Origin: Pseudomonas sp. | GTDB taxonomy: Bacteria > Pseudomonadota > Gammaproteobacteria > Pseudomonadales > Pseudomonadaceae | Direction: 5' to 3' | DNA: 64,000 bases | Assembly: GCF_017744435.1 (NCBI RefSeq) | Contig: NZ_JAGIBG010000016.1 | Location: 93,552-157,551, forward strand | Shown here: positions 50,956 through 61,522 of the stretch, piece after piece | Position numbering within the stretch: the first letter of the stretch is position 1 | Layout: each line of letters begins with the position of its first letter | The notes under the pieces: generated by a model | What the model saw: the letters and a program-made list of their open reading frames with translations, nothing else | Database searches by the model: none | Told to the model about the DNA's origin: nothing | Translations under genes and position numbers: made by a program

Positions 50956-53055
50956 ATGTCGCAAGCCATTCGTGACAACCTCAAACGCCTGCTGGCACCC
51001 CGGCACCTGGCTTTCGTCGGCGGGCGCAGCATGGCCCGTGCGCTCAAGCGCTGTGCCGAGGGCGGCTACCCGGGCCAGATGTGGCTGGTCAACCCGCAGC
51101 AGGACAGCATCGACGGCGTGCCCTGCGTGCGCAGCGTGGCTGAGCTGCCCTGTGCGCCGGACGCGGTGTTCATCGCCACCAACCGCGAACTGACCCTGAC
51201 CTGTGTCGCCGAACTCGCCGCCAAGGGCGCGGGCGGGGCGATCTGCTACGCCTCGGGCTTTGCCGAAAGCGGCGCCGAGGGCCAGGCGCTGCAACAGCAG
51301 CTGCTCGACGCCGCCGGCAACATGGCCCTGCTCGGGCCCAACTGCTACGGCCTGCTCGACTACCTGCACAGTGCCGCCCTGTGGCCGGTGGCCCACGGTG
51401 GCAAGGCGGTAGAGAAGGGCGTGGCGGTGCTGACCCAGAGCGGCAACTTCGCCTACAACCTGTCGATGAGCGACCGCTCGCTGCCGGTGGCCTACATGGC
51501 CTCGGTCGGCAACCAGGCGCAACTGGGCATCGCCGAGCTGATGGACGTGCTGCTCGATGAGCCCCGGGTCACCGCCATCGGCCTGCACCTGGAAGGCCTG
51601 AAGAACGTGCCGGGCTTTGCCCGGGCCGCGCACAAGGCGCTGGAGAAGGGCATCCCGATCGTCGCGCTGAAGACCGGCGTGTCGCAGATCGGCGCCGAAC
51701 TGGCGCTGAGCCACACCAGCTCGCTGTCCGGCTCCGATGCCCTGTACGACAGTCTGTTCGAGCGCCTGGGGGTGATTCGCGTCAGCGGCCCGGTAAGTTT
51801 TGTCGAAACCCTCAAGGCCGCCGCCTGCGGCAACCTGCCCAAGGGCCCCAGCCTGATCGCGCTGGCCTGTTCAGGTGGCGATGCCGGGCTGATCGCCGAC
51901 TACAGTGAAAGCAACCAGCTGAGCCTGCCGGCCCTGGACGCCAGCCAGGTCGAGGAACTGGCCCAGGTGCTGCCGGCCTATGCCAACCTGGTCAACCCGC
52001 TGGACTTCACCACGGCGATCTGGGGCGATGGCCCGGCCAAGGCGCGCATGCTCGACAGCGCCCTGCGCAGCGATGCCGACGCGGCGATGCTGGTGCTCGA
52101 TTACCCCGCCGAGTTCACCGGCGAACGCAAGGAATGCGACCTGCTGCTGGAGCTGTACTGCGCGGCGCTCAAGCGCCATGGCAAGACCGGCTTCGTCACC
52201 TCGGCCTTCCCCGAACTGCTGCCAGCCAGCGCCCGCGAGCGCCTGCACGCGGCCGGTGTGCCAGCGCTGCAAGGGGTGGAGGATGGCCTGGCGGCCTGGG
52301 GCCGGGTTGCCCGTTACGCGCAGCAACGCCCGGCCTTGCTGGCGCTGGGCGAGTCGGCGCTGGTGCCGCTGTGCCCGCAGCCGCTGGCCGGTGACAGTTG
52401 CCTGCTCAACGAGTGGGATTCCAAGCAGGCCCTGCGCGGCTTCGGCCTGCCCATTCCGAATGGCGTACTGAGCAGCCCACAGAAGGCGCTGGCCGATGCC
52501 GGCCAAGTGGGCTTCCCGCTGGTGCTCAAGGCGGTCAGCGCGCAGTTGCCGCACAAGACCGAGGCCGGCGCAGTGGCGCTGAACCTGGCCGACGAGGCAG
52601 CCCTCAGTCGCGCCCTTGAACAGATGCGCACGCGCATCGCCGCTTATGCGCCGGGCGTCGCCTTCGACCAGGTGTTGCTCGAACCCATGGCCGGCGCGCC
52701 GCTGGCCGAGCTGATCGTCGGCATCAAGCGCGAGGCGGATTTCGGCCTGGCGCTGGTGATCGGTGCCGGCGGCATCCTCGTCGAGCTGCTCAAGGACAGC
52801 AACAGCCTGCTGCTGCCGACCACCGACGGCGCCATCCGCAAGGCCGTGCTCGGCCTGCGTAGTGCGGCCTTGCTGCAGGGCTTCCGCGGCAAGCCGGCGG
52901 CCGACCTGGATGCACTGGTCGCCGCCATCCGCGCGGTGGCCGACTACGCCTGCGAAAACGCCAGCCAGCTGCTGGAGCTGGATGTGAACCCATTGATGGT
53001 CGGTGCCAATGGCACCACGGCGGTCGATGCCTTGATCCGCCTCGGCCAAGTGTAA
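50956..53055 (+). CDS. ADP/NDP-forming acyl-CoA synthetase (acetate-CoA ligase family) of the aru cluster
   Basis: A 699-residue fused synthetase: CoA-binding Rossmann domain at about 1-140 (LAFVGGRSMARALKRC), succinyl-CoA-ligase-like domains at about 150-450, and an ATP-grasp domain at about 480-695 (VLKAVSAQLPHKTEAGAV, VLLEPMAGAPLAELIVGIKR). It should make an acyl-CoA from a free carboxylate with ATP. The gene is 13 bp after the acyl-CoA dehydrogenase and 10 bp before aruI. Position equals PA4978. The acid is unknown. Confidence 0.88.
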   Translation: MSQAIRDNLKRLLAPRHLAFVGGRSMARALKRCAEGGYPGQMWLVNPQQDSIDGVPCVRSVAELPCAPDAVFIATNRELTLTCVAELAAKGAGGAICYASGFAESGAEGQALQQQLLDAAGNMALLGPNCYGLLDYLHSAALWPVAHGGKAVEKGVAVLTQSGNFAYNLSMSDRSLPVAYMASVGNQAQLGIAELMDVLLDEPRVTAIGLHLEGLKNVPGFARAAHKALEKGIPIVALKTGVSQIGAELALSHTSSLSGSDALYDSLFERLGVIRVSGPVSFVETLKAAACGNLPKGPSLIALACSGGDAGLIADYSESNQLSLPALDASQVEELAQVLPAYANLVNPLDFTTAIWGDGPAKARMLDSALRSDADAAMLVLDYPAEFTGERKECDLLLELYCAALKRHGKTGFVTSAFPELLPASARERLHAAGVPALQGVEDGLAAWGRVARYAQQRPALLALGESALVPLCPQPLAGDSCLLNEWDSKQALRGFGLPIPNGVLSSPQKALADAGQVGFPLVLKAVSAQLPHKTEAGAVALNLADEAALSRALEQMRTRIAAYAPGVAFDQVLLEPMAGAPLAELIVGIKREADFGLALVIGAGGILVELLKDSNSLLLPTTDGAIRKAVLGLRSAALLQGFRGKPAADLDALVAAIRAVADYACENASQLLELDVNPLMVGANGTTAVDALIRLGQV

Positions 53056-53065
53056 GGACATGAAC

Positions 53066-54673
<1,608 letters not shown>

Positions 54674-54702
54674 GCCCACCCCGCACAACAGGACGACCAG
54701 CC

Positions 54703-55893
54703 ATGCGATTTTCCTCTTTGACCCAACGGATCGCCGGTGACGGCGCCGCCGCCTGGGAGATCCACTACCGCGCCCTGGCCATGCTCGAAGAAGGCCGCGA
54801 CGTACTGCTGCTGTCGGTCGGCGACCCGGACTTCGACACCCCGGCACCGATCGTCCAGGCGGCCGTGGCCAGCCTCGAAGCCGGCAATACCCATTACGCC
54901 GACGTGCGCGGCAAGCGCAGCCTGCGCGAGGCCATTGCCCGTCGCCACCAGCAGCGCAGCGGCCAGGCGGTCACCGCCGACCAGGTGACGGTGCTGGCGG
55001 GGGCGCAGTGCGCGCTGTTCTGCGTCGCGCAATGCGTGCTGGAGCCGGGCGATGAAGTAATCGTCGCCGAGCCGATGTATGTCACCTACGAAGCGGTGTT
55101 CGGCGCCTGCGGTGCCAAGGTGGTGCCGGTGCCGGTGCGCCCGGAGCATGGCTTCCGCGTGCAACCCGAGGACGTCGCCGCACGGATCACCCCGCGCACC
55201 CGTGCCCTGGCGCTGAACAGCCCGCACAACCCCTCCGGCGCCAGCCTGCCGCGCAGCACCTGGGAGGCCCTGGCCGAGCTGTGCATCGCCCATGACCTTT
55301 GGCTGATCAGCGACGAGGTGTACAGCGAACTGTTGTTCGAAGGCGAGCACATAAGTCCGGCCAGCCTGCCGGGCATGGCCGAGCGCACGGCGACGCTGAA
55401 CAGCCTGTCCAAGTCCCATGCCATGACCGGCTGGCGGGTCGGCTGGGTGGTCGGCTCTCCGGCGCTGTCCGGGCACCTGGAAAACCTGGCGTTGTGCATG
55501 CTCTACGGCTCGCCGGACTTCATTCAGGATGCCGCAGTGGCCGCGCTGGAGCGGCCATTGCCTGAACTGGACGGCATGCGCGAAGCCTACCGCCAGCGCC
55601 GCGACCTGGTGTGCGAGCGCCTGGCACATTGCTCGGGCTTGCGGGCACTCAAGCCCGATGGCGGCATGTTCGTGATGGTCGATATCCGCGAGACCGGGCT
55701 CAGCGCGCAAGCCTTCGCCGACCGCCTGCTCGACCAGCACGGGGTGTCGGTGCTCGCCGGTGAAGCGTTCGGCCCGAGTGCGGCCGGGCATATCCGCCTG
55801 GGTCTGGTGCTCGGCGCCGAACCCCTCGGTGAAGCCTGTCGGCGCATTGCCCTGTGCGCCAGCGAACTGATGGAGGCGCAACGCAATGCGTGA
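54703..55893 (+). CDS. aruH: Arginine:pyruvate transaminase AruH
   Basis: A 396-residue fold type I aminotransferase that converts arginine and pyruvate to 2-ketoarginine and alanine. The PLP lysine is Lys237 in SLSKSHAMTGWRVGW, and NSPHNPSGASLPR carries the substrate-site Asn. Long blocks (for example the region 122-190) agree with P. aeruginosa AruH from memory. Its stop overlaps the aldehyde dehydrogenase start by 8 bp, so the aldehyde step is coupled. Confidence 0.94.
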   Translation: MRFSSLTQRIAGDGAAAWEIHYRALAMLEEGRDVLLLSVGDPDFDTPAPIVQAAVASLEAGNTHYADVRGKRSLREAIARRHQQRSGQAVTADQVTVLAGAQCALFCVAQCVLEPGDEVIVAEPMYVTYEAVFGACGAKVVPVPVRPEHGFRVQPEDVAARITPRTRALALNSPHNPSGASLPRSTWEALAELCIAHDLWLISDEVYSELLFEGEHISPASLPGMAERTATLNSLSKSHAMTGWRVGWVVGSPALSGHLENLALCMLYGSPDFIQDAAVAALERPLPELDGMREAYRQRRDLVCERLAHCSGLRALKPDGGMFVMVDIRETGLSAQAFADRLLDQHGVSVLAGEAFGPSAAGHIRLGLVLGAEPLGEACRRIALCASELMEAQRNA

Positions 55894-57301
55894 ATACAGC
55901 CGTCTGTTCATCGATGGCCGCTGGCAGCCACCAGTGGGGCAGGGCATGGCCGAGGTGATCGACCCGGCCAGCGAGGCGGTGGCCGGCAAGGTGCCGTTGG
56001 GTAACGAAGAGGATGTGGAAAGCGCCGTCCACGCGGCGCGCAGGGCCTTCGCCGACTGGTCGCGCACGCCCTCCAGCGTGCGCGCCGGGTACATTCGTGC
56101 GCTCGCCGAACAGCTCAAGGCGCGGGCCGACGAGATGGCCGCGGTGATCACCACCGAGCTGGGCATGCCGGTGCAGTGGTGCCGGTCGGTGCAGGTCGAC
56201 GGGCCCATCGTCGGTCTGGAGCAGTACATCGAACTGGCCGGCAAGATGGACGAGGTGCGCGAAGTCGGCAACTCATTGGTGTACCGCGAGGCCGTGGGCG
56301 TGTGTGCGTTCATCAACCCCTGGAACTACCCGCTGCATCAACTGATTGGCAAGCTGGCACCGGCCTTGGCTGCGGGCTGCACGGTGGTGGTCAAGCCGAG
56401 CCAGGAGACTCCGCTGCATGCCTTCCTGCTGGCGGAAATGATCGAGGCCATCGGGCTGCCGGCCGGGGTGTTCAACCTGGTCAGCGGGCCGGGGGCGAAG
56501 GTCGGTGAGGCCTTGGCGCGGCACCCGCTGGTGGACATGGTCTCGTTCACCGGGTCCACCGGGGCGGGGGTGCGGGTTTCCCAGGCGGCAGCGCCGTCGG
56601 TTAAGCGGGTGTGCCTGGAGCTGGGTGGCAAGTCGCCGTTCCTGATCACCGCCGATGCCCCGCTGGAGGCAGCGGTGCGCCATGGCGTGCAGGACGTGAT
56701 GATCAACTCGGGGCAGACCTGCACGGCACTGACGCGCATGCTGCTGCCGGCCTCGCGCTATGCCGAGGCCGTGGAGATCGCCATGGACGAGGCCCGTAGC
56801 CTGGTCATGGGCGATCCGCAGGACCCGCGCAGTTTCCTCGGCCCGATGTGTTCGGCCGGGCAGCGGCGTACGGTACAGGAATACATCCGGGTGGGGCTGG
56901 AAGAGGGCGCGCGGCTGGTCTGTGGCGGGGAAACGGCTCGGGGCTTCGAGCGCGGGTTCTATGTGCCGCCGACGATTTTCGCCGACGTCGACAACCGCAT
57001 GCGCATTGCCCAGGAGGAAATCTTCGGGCCGGTGCTGTGCCTGATTCCCTACGCCGACGAAGCCGAGGGCATTGCCCTGGCCAACGATTCGCCGTTCGGG
57101 CTGTCCAGCGCGGTGTGGGCCGGTAGCCGCGACCAGGCGCTGCAACTGGGCCGCCAGTTGCGTGCGGGGCAGTGCTTCGTCAATGGCGGGGCATTCAACT
57201 ACCAGGCACCGTTTGGCGGCTACAAGCAGTCGGGCAATGGCCGCGAGTGGGGGGAGGAGGGCCTGCACGAGTTCGTCGAGGTGAAGGCCATTCAGCTCTG
57301 A
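55886..57301 (+). CDS. Aldehyde dehydrogenase, probable 4-guanidinobutyraldehyde dehydrogenase
   Basis: A 471-residue NAD(P)-dependent aldehyde dehydrogenase. It has FINPWNYPLHQLIGK, the catalytic Glu in CLELGGKSPF and the Cys in NSGQTCTALTR. In the arginine transaminase pathway 4-guanidinobutyraldehyde must be oxidised to 4-guanidinobutyrate, a step done by KauB elsewhere in P. aeruginosa. The overlap with aruH makes this the obvious candidate here. It is not the same branch as KauB by inspection, so no symbol is given. Confidence 0.85.
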   Translation: MREYSRLFIDGRWQPPVGQGMAEVIDPASEAVAGKVPLGNEEDVESAVHAARRAFADWSRTPSSVRAGYIRALAEQLKARADEMAAVITTELGMPVQWCRSVQVDGPIVGLEQYIELAGKMDEVREVGNSLVYREAVGVCAFINPWNYPLHQLIGKLAPALAAGCTVVVKPSQETPLHAFLLAEMIEAIGLPAGVFNLVSGPGAKVGEALARHPLVDMVSFTGSTGAGVRVSQAAAPSVKRVCLELGGKSPFLITADAPLEAAVRHGVQDVMINSGQTCTALTRMLLPASRYAEAVEIAMDEARSLVMGDPQDPRSFLGPMCSAGQRRTVQEYIRVGLEEGARLVCGGETARGFERGFYVPPTIFADVDNRMRIAQEEIFGPVLCLIPYADEAEGIALANDSPFGLSSAVWAGSRDQALQLGRQLRAGQCFVNGGAFNYQAPFGGYKQSGNGREWGEEGLHEFVEVKAIQL

Positions 57302-57333
57302 ATGCCGGGAGCAACTGTCTTGCTCAAATCTTA

Positions 57334-57452
57334 AAAACTGGCGCGGTACCTGTGGGAGCGGGCATGCCCGCGAACACGGGCGAAGCCCGTGCCATCCTCC
57401 GCGGTGTCTGCTTCGCGGGCATGCCCGCTCCCACAGGTACCGCGCCAGTTTT
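57334..57452. repeat. REP-type palindromic repeat pair with very long arms
   Basis: The left arm from aaaactggcgcggtacctgt (57334-57374) and the right arm (57412-57452) are reverse complements over about 40 bases, including the tgtgggagcgg core. It lies between the converging aldehyde dehydrogenase and Rrf2 genes and may end both transcripts. Confidence 0.93.
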
Positions 57453-57465
57453 CAGAGACTGGGGT

Positions 57466-57900
57466 TCACGCTGTGTGTTCCTTGGGGGTATCGAACGCCA
57501 CGAACAACTGGTCCGCGGTGATCGCCCCCAGGTCCAGGCGCATGTTCTGCTCCAGCATCGCGAACAGCCGGGTGAACACTTCGTACACCTTGCAGTGGTC
57601 TTCAAGCCCGGCAAACGGGTTGTCGATCTTCTCGGCGATCAGCGAGCTTTCCTGCACCGCGTCATACACCTCGCGCAAGGTGATCTCTTGCGGCGCGCGG
57701 GCCAGGGTCACGCCGCCCTGGGCGCCGCGATACGAGGTCAGGATATTGGCCTTGACCATCTGCGACACCATCGAGCGCACGCGGGTCGGGTGCACCTTGA
57801 CCCATTTGGCGATGGTCTCGGTGCGCAGCTTCTGCGGGGCATTGGCCGCCACGAACGAAAGGATGTACGAGGCGGTGATGAGTCGGGTCGATTGGCTCAT
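57466..57900 (-). CDS. Rrf2-family transcriptional regulator
   Basis: A 144-residue Rrf2 regulator. The winged-helix domain covers about 5-75 (ASYILSFVAAN, KLRTETIAKWVKVHPTRVRSMVSQMVKANILTSYRGAQGGVTLA). The iron-sulfur type members have three cysteines near 90-110; only one Cys (in DHCKVYEV) is seen here, so iron-sulfur binding as in IscR is unlikely. It is divergent from the ABC operon (58087 onwards), and the shared region has two palindromes. Confidence 0.9.
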   Translation of the reverse strand: MSQSTRLITASYILSFVAANAPQKLRTETIAKWVKVHPTRVRSMVSQMVKANILTSYRGAQGGVTLARAPQEITLREVYDAVQESSLIAEKIDNPFAGLEDHCKVYEVFTRLFAMLEQNMRLDLGAITADQLFVAFDTPKEHTA

Positions 57901-57993
57901 GGGGCAAAGGCTCCCTGCGAAAACGTCAATGTTACACCAGTAAAAAGCCCGGTATCGGGCGCTGGAAATCAGCTTGTCCTGCCGCTAATGTAT

Positions 57994-58021
57994 TTGTTAC
58001 GGTAACAATTACAAATTGTAA
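57994..58021. promoter_or_regulatory. Two adjacent palindromes in the Rrf2/ABC divergent region
   Basis: TTGTTAC-G-GTAACAA (57994-58008) and TTACAA-A-TTGTAA (58009-58021) follow each other without a gap. They are probable operators of the Rrf2 regulator on the ABC operon promoter and perhaps its own. Confidence 0.65.
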
Positions 58022-58086
58022 ACAGCTTCTACGCAATCCGCTTTGACCGAACAACAATTTCTTGCGGTTCAACAGGGGCAAATGCC

Positions 58087-59688
58087 ATGAGCGATAACAA
58101 CAAGAACAATCCTCACGCCATCCTCGACGGCAGCCTGCCGCGCCGGGATTTCCTCAAGTACAGCGCGGCCGCCGCAGCCATCGCCGGGGCGTTCTCCCTC
58201 GGCCTGCCGCTGCCTGGCCATGCCGACGAGGCCACGCCAAAGCCGGGCGGCACCTTGCGCCTGGGCCTGGCCGGGGGCAGCACCACCGACTCCAAGGACC
58301 CAGGCTCGTGGGTCGATACCTTCACCTTCATCGGCTTCTCGGCGGTGTACAACACCCTCACCGAGATTTCCGTGGAAGGCACTGCCATCCCTGAGCTGGC
58401 CGAGCGCTGGGAGTCGAGCCCCGACGCCAAGGTCTGGACCTTCACCCTGCGCCAGGGCGTGACCTTCCACAACGGCAAGCACCTCAACGCCGACGACGTG
58501 GTGGCCTCGATCCAGCACCACCTGGGCGACAAGTCCACCTCCGCCGCCAAGACCGTACTGGGCGATGTCGCCAAGGTGAGCGCCAGCGCCCCTGACACCG
58601 TGGTGTTCGAGCTGCACTCGGGCAACGCCGACTTCGCCTACGTGGTCGCCGACTACCACCTGGTGATCATGCCCGCCAAGGACGGCCTGGCCGACTGGCA
58701 GGCCGGCGTCGGCACTGGCGGCTACCGCATCAAAGGCTTCGAGCCGGGCGTGCGCATGGACCTGGAGCGCAGCCCGGACTACTGGAAGCCGGGCAGGGCG
58801 CACTTCGCCAGCGCAGAGCTGATCGCCATCGCCGACGGTGCCGCACGGGTCAACGCCCTGGTCACCGGTAAGGTCGATGTGATCAACAAGGTCGACCTCA
58901 AGACCGTGTCCTTGCTCAAGCGCAACCCGAAGCTGGTGATCGAGGAAACCAAGGGCGCCCAGCACTACACCTTCCCGATGCTCACCGATAGCGAGCAGTT
59001 CCGCGACAACAACGTGCGCATGGCCCTCAAGCACGCGATCAACCGCGAGACCCTGCTGGCCTCGGTGCTCTACGGCTACGGCCAGGTCGGCAACGACCAC
59101 CCGCTGCAGCCGGCCAACCGCTTCATCAACCCGGCGCTGGAACAGCGCGTCTACGACCCGGACAAGGCGCGCTTCTACCTGCGCCAGGCCGGCATGGACA
59201 GCCTCAAGGTGCGCCTGCAGGCCTCCGATGCCGCCTACAGCGGCGCGGTGGATGCCTCGGTGCTGTTCAAGGAGCAGGCGCGCCAGGCCGGCATCGACAT
59301 CGACGTGGTGCGTGAACCCGCCGATGGGTTCTTCACCAATGTCTGGATGAAACAACCGTTCACCACCTCGTTCTGGTACTCCAGCCTCACCGCCGACCGC
59401 ATGTTCAGCATCGGCTACGCCAAGGGCGCGGCGTGGAACGAGACCCACTGGGACAACCCGCGCTTCAACCAGTTGCTCAACGCCGCCCGTGGCGAGATGA
59501 ACGAGCCGCTGCGCCGCGAGATGTACAACGAGATGCAGGCGCTGTGCCGCGACGACGGCGGGGCGATCGTGCCGCTGTTCGCCAGCTCCGTCGCCGCCCG
59601 TTCCAGCCGTGTGGCCCATGGCCCGCTCACCGCGCCCTATGGCGAGCTGGACGGCCTGCGGGTGATCGAGCGCTGGTGGCAGGCCTGA
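58087..59688 (+). CDS. Tat-exported ABC substrate-binding protein, peptide/nickel type (family 5)
   Basis: A 533-residue family 5 binding protein. The N-terminus has a twin-arginine signal (PRRDFLKYS at about 19-27, then a hydrophobic stretch ending near GHADE), so it is exported folded. The body follows the DppA/OppA plan (AERWESSPDAKVWTFTLRQGVTFHNGKHLNADDVV). It is the first gene of an ABC operon. A Tat signal instead of Sec is uncommon in this family. The substrate is unknown. Confidence 0.9.
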   Translation: MSDNNKNNPHAILDGSLPRRDFLKYSAAAAAIAGAFSLGLPLPGHADEATPKPGGTLRLGLAGGSTTDSKDPGSWVDTFTFIGFSAVYNTLTEISVEGTAIPELAERWESSPDAKVWTFTLRQGVTFHNGKHLNADDVVASIQHHLGDKSTSAAKTVLGDVAKVSASAPDTVVFELHSGNADFAYVVADYHLVIMPAKDGLADWQAGVGTGGYRIKGFEPGVRMDLERSPDYWKPGRAHFASAELIAIADGAARVNALVTGKVDVINKVDLKTVSLLKRNPKLVIEETKGAQHYTFPMLTDSEQFRDNNVRMALKHAINRETLLASVLYGYGQVGNDHPLQPANRFINPALEQRVYDPDKARFYLRQAGMDSLKVRLQASDAAYSGAVDASVLFKEQARQAGIDIDVVREPADGFFTNVWMKQPFTTSFWYSSLTADRMFSIGYAKGAAWNETHWDNPRFNQLLNAARGEMNEPLRREMYNEMQALCRDDGGAIVPLFASSVAARSSRVAHGPLTAPYGELDGLRVIERWWQA

Positions 59689-59729
59689 GCCGCTGACGTT
59701 TCGCAAGCATCCAGACGAGGAGTGGTACG

Positions 59730-60689
59730 GTGAACAATCTTGGCAAACTGCTTGTGCAGCGGCTGGCCCTGGGCCTGTTGTCGCTGTTTGCGGTCTCGGT
59801 GGTGATCTTCCTGGCAGTCAGCCTGCTGCCCGGCGACATCGCCCAGGCCATGCTCGGCCAGTCGGCCACCCCGGAAACCGTGGCGGCCCTGCGTGCCCAG
59901 CTGGGGCTGGACCTGTCGCCGCTGCAGCGTTTCGTGCAGTGGGCATGGCGCCTGTTGCACGGTGACCTGGGGGTGTCGCTGGCCAACCAGCGGCCGATCG
60001 TCGAACTGGTCGGCGCACGGCTGGGCAACACCTTCAGCCTGGCCCTGCTGGCGGCGCTGTTCTCGGTGCCGACGGCGTTGCTGCTGGGCATGCTCGCGGC
60101 GTTGTACCGCAACAGCTGGTTCGACCGCCTGCTCAATACCGGCGCCTTGAGCGCCGTGTCGTTCCCCGAGTTCTTCGTGGCCTACCTGCTGATCCTGGTG
60201 TTCGCGGTGAAGCTCGAATGGCTGCCGGGTATCTCCAGCCTGCCTGCGGATGCCTCGCTGGGCGAGGTGCTGGAAGTCTCGGTGCTGCCGGTGGCGACCC
60301 TGAGCCTGGTGGTGATCGCGCAGATGATGCGCATGACCCGCGCCTCGCTGATCAACCTGCTGGCCAGCCCCTATATCGAGATGGCCCGGCTCAAGGGTGT
60401 GTCGCCGGCGCGGGTGATCTTCAAGCATGCCCTGCCCAATGCCCTGGCGCCGATCGTCAACGTGGTGGCGCTGAACCTGGCGTACCTGGTGGTAGGCGTG
60501 GTGGTGGTGGAGGTGGTGTTCGTCTACCCGGGGCTCGGCCAGTTGCTGGTGGACTCGGTGGCCAAGCGCGACATCCCGGTGGTGCAGGCCTGCAGCCTGA
60601 TCTTCGCCGGCACCTACATCCTGCTCAATACCGGCGCCGACGTGCTGTCGATTGCCAGCAACCCACGCCTGATGCATCCGAAGGGGTAG
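59730..60689 (+). CDS. ABC transporter permease, DppB type
   Basis: A 319-residue permease with six segments and the DppB-type opening LLVQRLALGLLSLFAVSVVIFLAVSLLPGD. The coupling loop is YIEMARLKGVSPARVIFKHALPNALAPI. A GTG start is preceded by GAGG-type bases. It is the first of the two permeases of a peptide/opine/nickel-type importer, with a 3-base gap to the next. Confidence 0.9.
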   Translation: MNNLGKLLVQRLALGLLSLFAVSVVIFLAVSLLPGDIAQAMLGQSATPETVAALRAQLGLDLSPLQRFVQWAWRLLHGDLGVSLANQRPIVELVGARLGNTFSLALLAALFSVPTALLLGMLAALYRNSWFDRLLNTGALSAVSFPEFFVAYLLILVFAVKLEWLPGISSLPADASLGEVLEVSVLPVATLSLVVIAQMMRMTRASLINLLASPYIEMARLKGVSPARVIFKHALPNALAPIVNVVALNLAYLVVGVVVVEVVFVYPGLGQLLVDSVAKRDIPVVQACSLIFAGTYILLNTGADVLSIASNPRLMHPKG

Positions 60690-60692
60690 ACC

Positions 60693-61520
60693 ATGAGCCT
60701 GTTCACACCTGTGCTGCGCGCGCCCCTGAGCGCCAAGTTCGGCCTGCTGGTGATTGTTGCCTACACCGTGGTGGCGCTGTTCGCGCCGCTGCTGGCGCCT
60801 TACGGTGAAACCCAGGTGGTGGGCGAGGGCTTCGCACCGTGGAGCCCGCAGTTCCTGCTGGGCACCGACAACCTTGGCCGCGACACCTTCAGCCGCCTGC
60901 TGTTCGGCGCCCGCAACACCCTGGGCATCGCCTTCCTGACCACCAGCCTGGCGTTCCTGCTGGGCGGCCTGTGCGGGCTGGTCGCGGCCATCAAGGGTGG
61001 CTGGATCGACCAGGGCCTGTCGCGCCTGGTGGACATCCTGATGGCCATCCCGCAACTGATCTTCGCCTTGCTGATCCTCAGCGTGGTCGGCACCACGGCC
61101 ACCTCGCTGGTGCTGGTGATCGCCCTGCTCGATGCCACGCGGGTGTTCCGCCTGTCGCGGGCGGTGGCCATGAACGTGGTGGTGCAGGACTTCGTCGAGG
61201 CGGCACGGTTGCGCGGCGAAGGGCTGTGGTGGCTGGTGACCCGCGAAGTGCTGCCCAATGCCGCCGCGCCGCTGATTGCCGAATTCGGCCTGCGCTTCTG
61301 CTTCGTCTTCCTGTTCATCAGCGCCTTGTCGTTCCTCGGCCTCGGCATTCAGCCGCCGACCGCCGACTGGGGCAGCATGGTGCGCGACAACGCGGTGCTG
61401 ATCACCTTCGGTGACATCAGCCCGCTGCTGCCGGCCCTGGCGGTGGCGTTGATCACAGTGAGCGTGAACTTTGTCGTCGACTGGGTGCTGCACCTGTCCA
61501 GCGGCCTGAAGGAGTGCTGA
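60693..61520 (+). CDS. ABC transporter permease, DppC type
   Basis: A 275-residue permease of DppC type, with an N-terminal segment followed by the periplasmic FLLGTDNLGRDTFSRLLFGAR block, characteristic of the subfamily. The coupling loop is FVEAARLRGEGLWWLVTREVLPNAAAPL. It has about six segments and pairs with the DppB-type permease. Confidence 0.9.
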   Translation: MSLFTPVLRAPLSAKFGLLVIVAYTVVALFAPLLAPYGETQVVGEGFAPWSPQFLLGTDNLGRDTFSRLLFGARNTLGIAFLTTSLAFLLGGLCGLVAAIKGGWIDQGLSRLVDILMAIPQLIFALLILSVVGTTATSLVLVIALLDATRVFRLSRAVAMNVVVQDFVEAARLRGEGLWWLVTREVLPNAAAPLIAEFGLRFCFVFLFISALSFLGLGIQPPTADWGSMVRDNAVLITFGDISPLLPALAVALITVSVNFVVDWVLHLSSGLKEC

Positions 61521-61522
61521 GC

